Positions 44,176-53,120 of a DNA stretch of 64,000 bases are shown here, in pieces. Source of the DNA: an uncultured Streptococcus sp. (GTDB lineage: Bacteria > Bacillota > Bacilli > Lactobacillales > Streptococcaceae); the NCBI RefSeq assembly GCF_905372115.1, contig NZ_CAJPNR010000004.1:42564-106563 (forward strand), given 5' to 3'. The position numbers were made by a program, and so were the translations under genes. The notes beneath the pieces are model-generated. The model was not told where the DNA came from, searched no databases, and worked only from the letters and a program-made list of their open reading frames with translations. Within the stretch, counting starts at the first letter, position 1; every line of letters begins with the position of its first letter.

Positions 44176-45051
44176 CTATCTTGGGTTCTGACTGCTCAAT
44201 ACTTTTTCAAAACTGTCAGAGCGGGCTTCGACTGTTATTTTTTCTAGCGTAAAAGGGTGGATGAAGGTCAGTCGATGAGCGTGGAGCATAAGCCGCCCTT
44301 GGGGTTGCGGATGATAGAGTGGGTCGCCGACCAGAGGGTGTCCGTGGTGAGCCAGATGAACACGGATCTGATGGGTGCGGCCAGTCTTGAGTTGGCATTT
44401 GACCAAGGCAGCCTGCCCAAATTGCTTGACCCTAGTCACATGGGTCTCTGCATAGAGTCCTTTTCGGGGGTCAACCAGCCGTTTTCTGCGATCATGGCGG
44501 TCGCGGCCAATCTTGTCTTTATAGATAAGCTTTTTGCTTGGGAACTTGCCTTGGACCAAAGCCCAATATGCGCGGCTGATTTCTCGCTTTTCCAGCAGTC
44601 GATTGAGGATGGGTAGGACAAAGGGATTCTTGGCAAAGAGGACAGCACCGCTGGTTTCTTTATCTAGCCGGTGAACGACATAGCAGGTCTCGCCGACATA
44701 GGCAGAAACATGATTAAGCAGGGCTAGTTCCGTTGGTTCATTAGCATGGGTTTTCATACCCTCGGGTTTATTGACGATAATGAGGTGCTGGTCTTGGTAG
44801 AGCTCTTCTATGAGTTCGCCATTTCCAAGCAAGATTGTTTTTTGAGGGTAATCCTCTTCATCAAATATCAGGCAGATATCATCTCCGGGGGTGACTACAG
44901 TCTGCCAGTTGATAGCTAGGCCGTTGACGGACACATGTTTTTTGGTCCTTAGAAAGTGTCGGATTTTTCGTGGAATGAGAAATTGTTCTTCCAGCAGTTC
45001 TTTGACTGTCATGGCGGGCAGTCCATCTGGGATAGTTAGTGTAAATTTCAT
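44176..45051 (-). CDS. RluA-family 23S rRNA/tRNA pseudouridine synthase
   Basis: 291 residues. An N-terminal S4-like RNA-binding region (~residues 12-60) is followed by the catalytic domain with HRLDKETSGAVLFAK (catalytic Asp in HRLD) and LKTGRTHQIRVHLAHHGHPLVGDPLY. It isomerises uridine in rRNA or tRNA. Which RluA subgroup (RluC, RluD or a Firmicutes-specific one) cannot be decided. It is divergent from pbp2A, a gene pair I recall as conserved in pneumococcus. Confidence 0.92.
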   Translation of the reverse strand: MKFTLTIPDGLPAMTVKELLEEQFLIPRKIRHFLRTKKHVSVNGLAINWQTVVTPGDDICLIFDEEDYPQKTILLGNGELIEELYQDQHLIIVNKPEGMKTHANEPTELALLNHVSAYVGETCYVVHRLDKETSGAVLFAKNPFVLPILNRLLEKREISRAYWALVQGKFPSKKLIYKDKIGRDRHDRRKRLVDPRKGLYAETHVTRVKQFGQAALVKCQLKTGRTHQIRVHLAHHGHPLVGDPLYHPQPQGRLMLHAHRLTFIHPFTLEKITVEARSDSFEKVLSSQNPR

Positions 45052-45191
45052 ACATTTATTGTAGCAGAAAGCTAGAACTTTGGGAATAGGCAGTGTCGGA
45101 TAAGACTTGCTGCAGAGGGCTTTAAAAGGCTATTTAATATACCCTTTTTCTTAAAAATAACTAAAAATCAGACGGGAAATAGGGTACTTTC

Positions 45192-45220
45192 TTGTCTGCA
45201 CCTAAATAAGGTGATAAAAT
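45192..45220 (+). promoter_or_regulatory. pbp2A promoter, -10 close to start codon
   Basis: TTGTCT (45192-45197), 17 bp, TAAAAT (45215-45220) with TGA extension; only 7 bp to ATG 45228, implying a leaderless or nearly leaderless mRNA. Confidence 0.75.
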
Positions 45221-45227
45221 AAGGTTT

Positions 45228-47456
45228 ATGAAGAATTTAAAAGATTTGTTTGAAAAATTAGTAGATTATTTTACCATACAGAAACCTCAAAAAGAAGCAG
45301 CAGAGGAGGTAGAGCTGACAGAAGAGCAGGCTAAGTCTGGTCTCAGCCGTTCGGGTAAGGCCAAAAAGAAACCTCTCTCTCAGCACCCTATTCGCCGTTT
45401 TTGGCGCAGGTTTCATCTGACCAAGATATTCCTGATTCTCGGCTTGACCTTTGGTCTGGTGGTCGGTGGCTATCTCTTTTATGTGGCTAAGACGACCAAT
45501 GTCAAGGATTTGCAGAATGCCCTCAAAGCTACCACGCTCATCTTTGACAAGGATGGCAATGAAGCAGGGAGCCTGTCTGGTCAGAAAGGAACTTATGTCG
45601 AGCTGACTGAGATTAGTCAAGACTTGCAAAATGCTGTTATCGCAACAGAGGACCGGACTTTCTATGAGAATGGCGGGATTAACTACAGTCGTTTTATCCT
45701 AGCTATCCTGACAGCCGGTCGCTCGGGTGGGGGTTCTACCATTACCCAGCAGCTGGCCAAGAATGCCTATCTGTCTCAGGACCAGACCATTGAGCGGAAA
45801 GCCAAGGAATTTTTCCTAGCTCTGGAAATCAATAAGAAATACAGCAAGCAGGAAATTCTGACCATGTACCTCAATAATTCCTATTTTGGAAATGGTGTCT
45901 GGGGTGTGGAGGATGCCTCTAAGAAATATTTCGGAGTCTCAGCTAGCCAGCTCAGTCTGGACCAGTCGGCTGTTCTGGCTGGTATGCTCAAGGGACCAGA
46001 GATATATAATCCGCTGTATTCGGTTGAAAATGCAACCAATCGCCGCGATACGGTGCTGCAAAATATGGTTGCTGCAGGTTTTATTGATCAGGGGACGGCC
46101 GATCAGGCTGCCGCTGTAGGAATCGGTGGTCAGCTGGTTGATGCTTATGCCGGTAAGTCAGAAGACTACCGCTATCCGTCCTATTTCGATGCAGTTATCA
46201 ATGAAGCGGTCAATGACTACGGCTTAACTGAAGAAGAGATTGTTAATAATGGCTACCGCATTTACACTGAGTTGGATCAGAACTACCAAGCCAGCATGCA
46301 GGTTATTTACAGCAATGTCTCTCTCTTTCCTGTAGCAGAAGATGGCACTATGGCTGAGTCGGGCAGTGTTGCCTTGGATCCAAAAACTGGCGGTGTGCGG
46401 GCATTAGTTGGACGAGTCAATAGTGCAGAAGGTTCGACCTTCAGAAGCTTTAACTATGCAACCCAGTCCTCTCGTAGCCCGGGTTCTACAATCAAGCCTT
46501 TGGTTGCTTACAGTCCGGCCGTAGCTGCTGGTTGGCCGACAGATAAGGAGCTGGATAATACCAGAACCACCTTTGGCGACTATACCATCAACAACTACGG
46601 CAATATCCAAAGCTCCCCTAAAGTTCCGATGTATCAAGCCTTAGCAGAATCTCTGAACATTCCAGCTGTTTCAACTGTAGACGAGCTAGGTATTAACAAG
46701 GCCTTTGAGTACGGGAAAAAGTTTGGTCTGAATATGGACAAGGTTGATAAGACCTTGGGCGTGGCTCTAGGAAGCGGAGTTACAACCAATCCAATGCAGA
46801 TGGCGCAGGCCTACTCGGTTTTTGCCAACGGTGGCGTGATGAATGATGCCCATCTCATTACAAAAATTGAAAATGCCAGTGGTCAGGTTGTCAAGACCCA
46901 TCGCCAAACCTCTACTCGGGTTCTCAATGGCTCAACTACTGACAAGATGAACAGCATGATGCTGGGAACTTTCTCGAACGGTACAGGTATCTATGCGGCT
47001 CCGTATGGTTATACTATGGCTGGTAAGACCGGTACGACTGAAACGGACTTTAACCCAGATTTATCTGGTGACCAATGGGTTATTGGTTATACACCAGATG
47101 TGGTTATCAGCCAGTGGTTAGGTTTTCCAAAAACTGATGAAACCCACTATCTAACTGGGACCAGTGCGAATGAAGCCTCGGCAGTTTTCCGAAATGTTGC
47201 CAATAGCATCCTGCCATATACAGAAGGAACTTCCTTTGAAGGGCAAAAGAATGCCTATGCTGCTAACGGCATTGCCCCTGTCGACACCTATGGTACCGAG
47301 GAAACGGGTACTACAACTGAAAACAAAGACTTCCTGCAGGACGTTCAGGACCGAGCTCAAAATCTAGTGGATGAAGCCAAGAAAGCCATTGATGACACTG
47401 GTATTCCTGAGAAAGCGAAAAACCTCTGGGATACTGTTACCAGCTGGTTTCAATAG
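45228..47456 (+). CDS. pbp2A: Class A penicillin-binding protein 2A
   Basis: 742-residue bifunctional peptidoglycan synthase. Cytoplasmic basic N-terminus, one span (residues ~63-85), GT51 transglycosylase with [24 protein letters not shown] and [12 protein letters not shown]. The transpeptidase has SxxK SPGSTIKP (~residue 425), SLN-type AESLNIP, and KTGTTE. A Thr/Glu-rich C-terminal tail follows. It polymerises and cross-links wall glycan outside the membrane. The strong promoter places the transcription start at the ATG itself. Confidence 0.95.
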   Translation: MKNLKDLFEKLVDYFTIQKPQKEAAEEVELTEEQAKSGLSRSGKAKKKPLSQHPIRRFWRRFHLTKIFLILGLTFGLVVGGYLFYVAKTTNVKDLQNALKATTLIFDKDGNEAGSLSGQKGTYVELTEISQDLQNAVIATEDRTFYENGGINYSRFILAILTAGRSGGGSTITQQLAKNAYLSQDQTIERKAKEFFLALEINKKYSKQEILTMYLNNSYFGNGVWGVEDASKKYFGVSASQLSLDQSAVLAGMLKGPEIYNPLYSVENATNRRDTVLQNMVAAGFIDQGTADQAAAVGIGGQLVDAYAGKSEDYRYPSYFDAVINEAVNDYGLTEEEIVNNGYRIYTELDQNYQASMQVIYSNVSLFPVAEDGTMAESGSVALDPKTGGVRALVGRVNSAEGSTFRSFNYATQSSRSPGSTIKPLVAYSPAVAAGWPTDKELDNTRTTFGDYTINNYGNIQSSPKVPMYQALAESLNIPAVSTVDELGINKAFEYGKKFGLNMDKVDKTLGVALGSGVTTNPMQMAQAYSVFANGGVMNDAHLITKIENASGQVVKTHRQTSTRVLNGSTTDKMNSMMLGTFSNGTGIYAAPYGYTMAGKTGTTETDFNPDLSGDQWVIGYTPDVVISQWLGFPKTDETHYLTGTSANEASAVFRNVANSILPYTEGTSFEGQKNAYAANGIAPVDTYGTEETGTTTENKDFLQDVQDRAQNLVDEAKKAIDDTGIPEKAKNLWDTVTSWFQ

Positions 47457-47477
47457 GATTTAAAAAAACTGAACGAC

Positions 47478-47506
47478 TTGTCAAAAGCATAGAATCCTGC
47501 TATAAT
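47478..47506 (+). promoter_or_regulatory. Promoter of rpmG-secE
   Basis: TTGTCA (47478-47483), 17 bp, TATAAT (47501-47506) with TGC extension: near-consensus. Confidence 0.85.
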
Positions 47507-47524
47507 AAGAAAGATGGAGGCGTT

Positions 47525-47677
47525 ATGGCATTAAAAAAAGCGAGTCTAGCGTGTACAGTATGCGGTTCTAGGAACTACTCGGTTAAGCTCAGTAGCACTC
47601 CAAAACCAACGCGTTTAGAAGTGAATAAATTTTGTAAGCATTGCAGTAAATATACGCTGCATAAAGAAACTAGATAG
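47525..47677 (+). CDS. rpmG: 50S ribosomal protein L33
   Basis: 50 residues: [19 protein letters not shown] with zinc pair CxxC (CTVC) and second pair CKHC, so this is a zinc-binding (C+) L33 paralog. ATGGAGG precedes the ATG. Bacteria with two or three L33 copies often control a cysteine-free copy by zinc; this one is the zinc-requiring form. It is first in the conserved rpmG-secE-nusG order. Confidence 0.93.
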   Translation: MALKKASLACTVCGSRNYSVKLSSTPKPTRLEVNKFCKHCSKYTLHKETR

Positions 47678-47686
47678 GAGATTGTT

Positions 47687-47866
47687 GTGAAATTCTTTAA
47701 AGATGTTTTTAAACTATTGAAAGATACAACTTGGCCTACCCGAAAAGAAAGATGGACAGATTTTATCTCTGTCATGGAATATACTGCATTCTTTGTAGTA
47801 ATCATCTATATCTTTGACAAAGTAGTGGCAAGCGGTCTTTTCCAGATTCTGAATATTTTCTCTTAA
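47687..47866 (+). CDS. secE: Preprotein translocase subunit SecE
   Basis: 59 residues from GTG 47687 with AGGAG upstream. Short amphipathic N-terminus (KFFKDVFKLLKDTTWPTRKE, the family TWP motif) and a single C-terminal membrane span (FFVVIIYIFDKVVASGLF). Clamps SecY in the SecYEG channel. Lies 9 bp after rpmG. Confidence 0.94.
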   Translation: MKFFKDVFKLLKDTTWPTRKERWTDFISVMEYTAFFVVIIYIFDKVVASGLFQILNIFS

Positions 47867-47917
47867 TACCTGTAGAGGAAATAGAAAAGAATCCTGCGAC
47901 AGGTATATCATTCAAGG

Positions 47918-47946
47918 TCCCACCTATTGTGAGTAGGTGGGATTTT
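47918..47946 (+). terminator. Terminator after secE
   Basis: Perfect 9-bp stem TCCCACCTA / TAGGTGGGA with a 7-nt loop and T-rich tail. A second inverted repeat TACCTGT / ACAGGTA spans 47867-47904. Confidence 0.8.
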
Positions 47947-48040
47947 GGCGTATATCACTAGTTACTCGTTCTTTTATTTTTCAAAAAATGTAATCAGATT
48001 ACAAGGCTTTGATTTGTCTGGCAAATAGTTACTAAATTCC

Positions 48041-48106
48041 TTTGCATTTGAGGAAATTATGGTATAATAGTGCTAGAAAGAAGCAGAAGCCCGCAGGCTT
48101 TTTTAT
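48041..48106 (+). promoter_or_regulatory. nusG promoter and intrinsic-terminator-like leader
   Basis: TTTGCA (48041-48046), 16 bp, TATAAT (48063-48068) with TGG extension. The hairpin AAGCC-CGCA-GGCTT followed by TTTT (48087-48104) lies between the start site and the nusG ribosome site, so most transcripts could end after ~30 nt. Confidence 0.65.
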
Positions 48107-48124
48107 TTAGGAAAGGATGAACTC

Positions 48125-48661
48125 ATGGACAGTTTTGACAAAGGCTGGTTTGTACTGCAGACCTATTCAGGCTATGAAAACAAGGTAAAAGAAAATCTTT
48201 TGCAGCGTGCTCAAACTTATAACATGCTGGAAAATATCTTGCGCGTGGAAATTCCTACTCAGACCGTGCAAGTAGAGAAAAATGGCAAGACTAAGGAAAT
48301 CGAAGAAAATCGCTTCCCCGGTTATGTTTTGGTGGAAATGGTAATGACAGATGAAGCTTGGTTTGTCGTGCGGAATACTCCGAATGTAACAGGATTTGTC
48401 GGATCGCACGGAAACCGCTCTAAACCAACGCCGCTCTTGGAAGAAGAGATTCGCAACATTCTCATCTCCATGGGTCAAACAGTGCAGGAGTTTGACTTGG
48501 ATGTCAAGGTTGGGGATACCGTTCGTATTATTGATGGTGCCTTTACTGACTATACAGGTAAGATTACGGAAATTGATAATAACAAGGTCAAGATGATTAT
48601 TTCTATGTTTGGTAATGACACTGTGGCTGAGGTTAATCTCAGCCAGATTGCAGAGCTTTAA
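48125..48661 (+). CDS. nusG: Transcription termination/antitermination factor NusG
   Basis: 178 residues. The NGN domain starts KGWFVLQTYSGYENKVKENL and has FPGYVLVEM and VRNTPNVTGFVG. The KOW domain at the C-terminus is KVGDTVRIIDGAFTDYTGKI. It binds RNA polymerase and modulates pausing and termination. AAAGGATG precedes the ATG. A terminator-like hairpin in its own leader suggests it could control its own synthesis. Strong terminator follows. Confidence 0.97.
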   Translation: MDSFDKGWFVLQTYSGYENKVKENLLQRAQTYNMLENILRVEIPTQTVQVEKNGKTKEIEENRFPGYVLVEMVMTDEAWFVVRNTPNVTGFVGSHGNRSKPTPLLEEEIRNILISMGQTVQEFDLDVKVGDTVRIIDGAFTDYTGKITEIDNNKVKMIISMFGNDTVAEVNLSQIAEL

Positions 48662-48690
48662 TCGACGAAGCCGCTATCCTCGTCAAAAAT

Positions 48691-48724
48691 AAAATCCAAG
48701 ACTGAAAAGGTCTTGGATTTTTAT
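48691..48724. terminator. nusG terminator
   Basis: AAATCCAAGAC / GTCTTGGATTT stem with T-run; also serves the convergent lipoprotein gene. Confidence 0.88.
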
Positions 48725-48746
48725 GTTTTTGGAACGGAGTGTGAGA

Positions 48747-49511
48747 TTACTTATCCTTAATGACAGAGTCAATAATGTCTTGGGTTTGTTTCATTTGATA
48801 GGTCGACATTACCCCAACGATTTGATTGTTCTGAGTAGAGAAACTAAACTGTTCATCATTAGAATTTTTATAGACAAAGGTTGTATCGCGCTCTGAACGT
48901 ATAATCATTTCCGGACGACCAAGCTTGTCGAAAGCTGTCTTTGGAGTGTCGGATGTGGTGATGCTAGAATAGCTGCTTTTGGCCGGCTGAGCGTCTTTTA
49001 GGCTAAAACTCAAATTTGTCAGGACATTATTGGTAAAGTAGCACATAATGTCTCCGTTGTCTGTGTGCCAGATGTTAACAGAGTTGCCAGGGTCATTCTC
49101 ATCAGTGCTGAATGTAGGTTGGCCTAGAGCTGCTGTTACCTCATCGTAAGACGTTTTAGGTTTGTCACCATTGATATCCTCTCCGTTTACCTGAATGACA
49201 AAGCCAGTGGAAATATGGAAATTTCTTATTTTCTCTAATTCAGGAATAGAAGCTGCATCTGGTATGTATTGTAGTGCAGAAGCATCATCTGGATCAAAGG
49301 TAGCACGTTTCTGAAATACCTCATCACTACTTTCATAGGTGCTAGAGCTACTGCTAGATGATTTGCTGGATGTTTCCTTAGAGGATGAACTTTTCGAAGC
49401 TTTGAGGGAGCTAGGTGTCTTTTTTCTTTGCTGCGTCTGCTTGGCAGGCATGCAGGCTGAGAGAGCTAGCAGAGAGAGAAGGCTGAGGGCATAGAAGCTG
49501 ACTTTTTTCAT
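48747..49511 (-). CDS. Ser-rich lipoprotein with SmpA/BLIP-like repeats
   Basis: 254-residue lipoprotein: signal with lipobox LSAC (Cys20), then a Ser/Lys-rich linker to ~residue 60, then two similar modules, SYDEVTAALGQPTFSTDENDPG and TPKTAFDKLGRPEMIIRSERD. Each resembles the 'xxVxxxLGxPxxxxxx' element of SmpA/BLIP-like lipoproteins that bind partners outside the membrane. Function unknown. It has its own promoter on minus (TTGTTT, 17 bp, TATAAT with TGA extension, 49587-49559). Confidence 0.8.
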   Translation of the reverse strand: MKKVSFYALSLLSLLALSACMPAKQTQQRKKTPSSLKASKSSSSKETSSKSSSSSSSTYESSDEVFQKRATFDPDDASALQYIPDAASIPELEKIRNFHISTGFVIQVNGEDINGDKPKTSYDEVTAALGQPTFSTDENDPGNSVNIWHTDNGDIMCYFTNNVLTNLSFSLKDAQPAKSSYSSITTSDTPKTAFDKLGRPEMIIRSERDTTFVYKNSNDEQFSFSTQNNQIVGVMSTYQMKQTQDIIDSVIKDK

Positions 49512-49558
49512 AATCAGTCTTTTTTCCTTTCGCTGATGATGAATGATATTTTTATAAT

Positions 49559-49587
49559 ATTATATCAGCAAAATTTGCTAGAAACAA
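49559..49587 (-). promoter_or_regulatory. Lipoprotein promoter
   Basis: On minus: TTGTTT (49587-49582), 17 bp, TATAAT (49564-49559), TGA extension. Confidence 0.75.
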
Positions 49588-49599
49588 TAGGAAATGAAA

Positions 49600-49624
49600 T
49601 AAAAAAAGCCCTTTGGTGGGCTTC
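49600..49624 (-). terminator. tRNA-Cys terminator
   Basis: On minus: AAGCCC-ACCAAA-GGGCTT followed by TTTTT. Confidence 0.85.
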
Positions 49625-49641
49625 TAGAAATATATTTATGA

Positions 49642-49712
49642 AGGCGGTAGACGGATTTGAACCGACGATCAAGCTTTTGCAGAGCCGTGCCTTACCACTT
49701 GGCTATACCGCC
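49642..49712 (-). tRNA. tRNA-Cys (GCA)
   Basis: 71-nt cloverleaf on minus: acceptor GGCGGTA/TACCGCC, D-arm GCC-AAGTGGTAA-GGC, anticodon loop CTGCAAA with anticodon GCA, T-loop GTTCAAATC. The 3' CCA is not encoded. Single tRNA with its own promoter and terminator rather than part of an rRNA-linked cluster. Confidence 0.95.
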
Positions 49713-49724
49713 GCAACTCTTATT

Positions 49725-49753
49725 ATTCTATCGTAAATACTTGCTTTCGTCAA
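49725..49753 (-). promoter_or_regulatory. tRNA-Cys promoter
   Basis: On minus: TTGACG (49753-49748), 17 bp, TAGAAT (49730-49725), about 13 bp from the tRNA 5' end. Confidence 0.8.
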
Positions 49754-49870
49754 GAGTCTTTCAAAGTCAAAGCTGAAAATGTTAGATGTTCCAATTCTGA
49801 ACGATTTGGGAATAAATGTTCTGCTGAAAAGTGGAAATCGTACTTAGTGGCAGAAAATCTGGCAAACACC

Positions 49871-49899
49871 TTGTCAAAGAGCTGCGCTTTTGTTATAAT
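49871..49899 (+). promoter_or_regulatory. rpsB promoter
   Basis: TTGTCA (49871-49876), 17 bp, TATAAT (49894-49899) with TGT extension; strong. Confidence 0.88.
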
Positions 49900-49905
49900 A
49901 GGGGA

Positions 49906-50018
49906 TGCCGTATAAATGGCAAAATACTCATTTTAGATGAATTGTGGGACTGTTGCCCTTGGGTGGTTCTGCGAGCTGAAATCTAAAAGAGGAAAAAAAC
50001 AAAAAGGAGAATTTACTC
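49906..50018 (+). ncRNA. Structured rpsB leader RNA (candidate S2 autoregulatory element)
   Basis: The ~113-nt 5' UTR has an 8-bp long-range stem TTTTAGAT (49931-49938) / ATCTAAAA (49981-49988) enclosing a G/C-rich interior that can fold into smaller hairpins (GGGACTGTTGCCC, then TTGGGTGG...). The ribosome site follows at about 50004. This layout is typical of ribosomal-protein leaders controlled by their product, but I cannot assign it to a known Rfam family. Confidence 0.5.
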
Positions 50019-50801
50019 ATGGCAGTAATTTCAATGAAACAACTTCTTGAGGCTGGTGTTCACTTTGGTCACCAAACTCGTCGCTGGAACCCTAAGATGG
50101 CTAAGTACATCTTCACTGAACGTAACGGTATCCACGTAATCGACTTGCAGCAAACTGTAAAGTATGCTGACCAAGCTTACGACTTTATGCGTGATTCTGC
50201 TGCTAACGATGCAGTTATCCTCTTCGTTGGTACTAAAAAGCAAGCTGCTGACGCTGTCAAAGAAGAGGCAGAACGTTCAGGTCAATACTTCATCAACCAC
50301 CGTTGGTTGGGTGGAACTCTTACAAACTGGTCTACTATCCAAAAACGTGTAGCTCGTTTGAAAGAAATCAAACGCATGGAAGAAGACGGAACTTTCGAAG
50401 TTCTTCCTAAGAAGGAAGTCGCTCTTCTCAACAAACAACGTGCTCGTCTTGAAAAATTCTTGGGCGGTATCGAAGATATGCCTCGCATCCCAGATGTGAT
50501 GTACGTAGTTGACCCTCATAAAGAGCAAATCGCTGTTAAGGAAGCTAAGAAATTAGGTATCCCAGTGGTTGCCATGGTTGATACTAACACTGATCCTGAT
50601 GATATCGATGTTATCATCCCAGCTAACGACGATGCAATCCGTGCGGTTAAATTGATCACTGCGAAAATGGCTGATGCTGTTATCGAAGGCCGTCAAGGTG
50701 AAGATAGCGTTGAATCAGTAGAAGCAGAATTGGCTGCAACTGGAACTCAAGCAGATTCTATCGAAGAAATCGTTGAAGTTGTTGAAGGTTCAAACGAATA
50801 A
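50019..50801 (+). CDS. rpsB: 30S ribosomal protein S2
   Basis: 260 residues. Conserved start [24 protein letters not shown] and [52 protein letters not shown]. Needed for initiation-competent 30S subunits. Codon use is strongly biased to the preferred set, as for highly expressed genes. Co-transcribed with tsf through a partial terminator at 50817. Confidence 0.98.
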   Translation: MAVISMKQLLEAGVHFGHQTRRWNPKMAKYIFTERNGIHVIDLQQTVKYADQAYDFMRDSAANDAVILFVGTKKQAADAVKEEAERSGQYFINHRWLGGTLTNWSTIQKRVARLKEIKRMEEDGTFEVLPKKEVALLNKQRARLEKFLGGIEDMPRIPDVMYVVDPHKEQIAVKEAKKLGIPVVAMVDTNTDPDDIDVIIPANDDAIRAVKLITAKMADAVIEGRQGEDSVESVEAELAATGTQADSIEEIVEVVEGSNE

Positions 50802-50816
50802 TCAGTAAACTAACCT

Positions 50817-50849
50817 AAAGGGGCAGGGCTCAGCCCAGCTCCTTTATTT
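50817..50849 (+). terminator. rpsB-tsf intergenic attenuator
   Basis: 14-position stem AAAGGGGCAGGGCT / AGCCCAGCTCCTTT (one wobble, one mismatch) with a weak T-tail (TTTATTT); likely partial, lowering tsf relative to rpsB. Confidence 0.65.
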
Positions 50850-50873
50850 ACATTAAAAAATAGGAGAAGAAAA

Positions 50874-51917
50874 ATGGCAGAAATTACAGCTAAGCTTGTC
50901 AAAGAATTGCGTGAAAAATCTGGTGCTGGTGTCATGGACGCTAAGAAAGCACTTGTTGAAACTGATGGTGACATCGAAAAAGCGATTGAATTGCTTCGCG
51001 AAAAAGGGATGGCAAAAGCAGCTAAGAAAGCTGACCGTGTTGCTGCTGAAGGTCTGACAGGCGTTTACGTAAACGGCAATGTTGCCGCTGTTGTTGAAGT
51101 GAATGCTGAAACTGACTTCGTTGCGAAAAACGCTCAATTTGTTGACTTGGTAAATGCAACTGCGAAAGTAATCGCTGAAGGTAAACCAGCTAACAACGAA
51201 GAAGCACTTGCTTTGACAATGACTTCAGGTGAAACTCTTGAAGCTGCATACGTATCTGCAACTGCAACTATTGGAGAAAAAATCTCCTTCCGTCGCTTTG
51301 CTTTGATTGAAAAGACAGATGCTCAACACTTTGGTGCTTACCAACACAACGGTGGCCGTATCGGAGTTATCTCAGTTGTTGACGGTGGAGACGATGCTCT
51401 TGCTAAGCAAATCTCTATGCACATCGCTGCGATGAAACCAACTGTTCTTTCATACAAAGAATTGGATGAGCAATTTGTTAAAGATGAATTGGCACAATTG
51501 AACCACGTCATCGATCAAGACAATGAAAGCCGTGCAATGGTTGGTAAACCAGCTCTTCCACACTTGAAATACGGTTCTAAAGCTCAATTGACTGATGCAG
51601 TCGTTGCACAAGCTGAAGAAGACATCAAGGCTGAGTTGGCTGCTGAAGGCAAACCAGAAAAGATCTGGGACAAAATCATCCCAGGTAAAATGGACCGCTT
51701 CATGCTTGACAACACTAAAGTTGACCAAGCATACACACTTCTTGCACAAGTGTACATCATGGATGACAGCAAGACAGTTGAAGCTTACCTTGAATCAGTA
51801 AATGCTTCAGTAGTTGAGTTTGCTCGCTTTGAAGTTGGTGAAGGTATCGAGAAAGCTGCTAACGACTTTGAAAACGAAGTAGCTGCAACAATGGCTGCTG
51901 CTCTTGGTCAAAACTAA
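50874..51917 (+). CDS. tsf: Elongation factor Ts
   Basis: 347 residues, the longer Lactobacillales form. UBA-like N-terminal domain and TDFVAKN motif ([41 protein letters not shown]), core domain and coiled-coil. It is the nucleotide exchange factor for EF-Tu. GGAGAAGA precedes the ATG. Highly biased codons like rpsB. Confidence 0.97.
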   Translation: MAEITAKLVKELREKSGAGVMDAKKALVETDGDIEKAIELLREKGMAKAAKKADRVAAEGLTGVYVNGNVAAVVEVNAETDFVAKNAQFVDLVNATAKVIAEGKPANNEEALALTMTSGETLEAAYVSATATIGEKISFRRFALIEKTDAQHFGAYQHNGGRIGVISVVDGGDDALAKQISMHIAAMKPTVLSYKELDEQFVKDELAQLNHVIDQDNESRAMVGKPALPHLKYGSKAQLTDAVVAQAEEDIKAELAAEGKPEKIWDKIIPGKMDRFMLDNTKVDQAYTLLAQVYIMDDSKTVEAYLESVNASVVEFARFEVGEGIEKAANDFENEVAATMAAALGQN

Positions 51918-51944
51918 TCGTTTTTAGCTTAGAAATAGAATGAT

Positions 51945-51980
51945 AAAAAGGTCTGAGAATTTGCCTCAGGCCTTTTGTTT
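51945..51980 (+). terminator. tsf terminator
   Basis: AAAAGGTCTGAG / CTCAGGCCTTTT stem (one G-U) and T-rich tail. Confidence 0.85.
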
Positions 51981-52020
51981 GTAGCGTTTTGAAACATCAA
52001 GTTTAGAATGGTGAGCAGCA

Positions 52021-52371
52021 TCATTTAGCTACTTTTTCTCTTTCTTCCTTATGAGCAATCAAGCCGTTGGTGAAAATCAACACTACCAATATGAAGAGAA
52101 GAACTGTCGTTTGGGAGTAAGTCAGGCTAAACTGATAGACTTTGGTAATAAACAAAAGGGGCAGAGTAACCACCATCATAATCAGAAAGCTATACCATTT
52201 GACTCGTTTGCTGACCAGCTCCTGTTCGAAGAGCAGGGGAGCATAAAGACAGGCGATGAGAGCTCCGATAGGAATATCAACATAGTCAGCAGAAAAGATG
52301 GTGAAAATACTCAGAGCTGCAAAGAGCCATTTGAGTACATGACGAGAATAGTTGAGCCAATCCATTTTCAT
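52021..52371 (-). CDS. Small four-span membrane protein, unknown function
   Basis: 116 residues from ATG 52371, with AAGGAGG 8 nt upstream; the open frame runs further to 52509, but that part is unlikely to be translated. About four hydrophobic segments (residues ~12-32, 36-52, 60-80, 85-105) and a charged end (HKEEREKVAK). No family recognised. It is monocistronic and convergent with tsf. Confidence 0.7.
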   Translation of the reverse strand: MKMDWLNYSRHVLKWLFAALSIFTIFSADYVDIPIGALIACLYAPLLFEQELVSKRVKWYSFLIMMVVTLPLLFITKVYQFSLTYSQTTVLLFILVVLIFTNGLIAHKEEREKVAK

Positions 52372-52570
52372 TGGATTATCCTCCTTGTTTAGATGATAGT
52401 TGGCAGGCAGGAGTTTCTGTCTGTCTTTTCCTTGTGGATTTCCACCTATATTATAACGCTTTAAAAGCAAAAAGCAAGCGGTTACACAATCCTGACAAAG
52501 CTTTTTCACTAGTTTGAATTGTCAGACCTTTCAGTCATCCCTTTTTCTTTTAAAATAGAGATTTTTCCGG

Positions 52571-52596
52571 TATAATATTAGTCAAAGATAGTCAAT
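52571..52596 (+). promoter_or_regulatory. ctsR promoter and CtsR operator
   Basis: TATAAT (52571-52576), then AGTCAAAGATAGTCAAT (52580-52596), matching the CtsR heptad repeat GTCAAAnAnnGTCAAA with slight decay in the second half. Autoregulation of ctsR-clpC. Confidence 0.85.
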
Positions 52597-52655
52597 GTTA
52601 GAGAAGCAAGGAAAGAAGAGATTTATTCTGAAATTCTCAACTGGAAAGGGAAGTC

Positions 52656-53120
52656 ATGGGTGCAAAAAACACATCGGACAGTATTGAAGCATATATCAAG
52701 TCTATTCTAGCTCAGGCAGGGATGGTTGAATTAAAACGCAGTGAACTGGCTGATGTTTTTCAGGTGGTTCCCAGTCAGATTAACTATGTGATTAAGACGC
52801 GTTTTACGGAAAGTCGGGGCTATATCGTTGAGAGTAAGCGTGGTGGCGGCGGCTATATTCGAATTGGAAAGATTGAATTTTCCGACCGGCATCAGATGCT
52901 TTGCGGCCTGTGCGACAGTGTGGGAGATCGTGTCAGCCAGCAGGTTTTCACAGATGTTATTCAGCTTCTTTTTGACGAGAAGATTATGACTGAACGTGAG
53001 GGTAATCTAATCTTGTCAACAGCATCGGACTCGATTTTGGGCGATGGAGCTGCGTCGATTCGTGCCCGGATATTAAAAAAGATTTTACAACAACTAGACA
53101 GAAAAGGAATGGAATCATAA
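52656..53120 (+). CDS. ctsR: Class III stress gene repressor CtsR
   Basis: 154 residues. Winged helix with the tetraglycine wing SKRGGGGYIRI (~residues 60-70), the heat-sensing loop of CtsR. It represses clp genes until heat or protein stress. The CtsR box covers its own promoter. The stop abuts the clpC ATG (TAA-ATG), so clpC is translated in tight coupling. No mcsA/mcsB, as usual in streptococci. Confidence 0.96.
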   Translation: MGAKNTSDSIEAYIKSILAQAGMVELKRSELADVFQVVPSQINYVIKTRFTESRGYIVESKRGGGGYIRIGKIEFSDRHQMLCGLCDSVGDRVSQQVFTDVIQLLFDEKIMTEREGNLILSTASDSILGDGAASIRARILKKILQQLDRKGMES

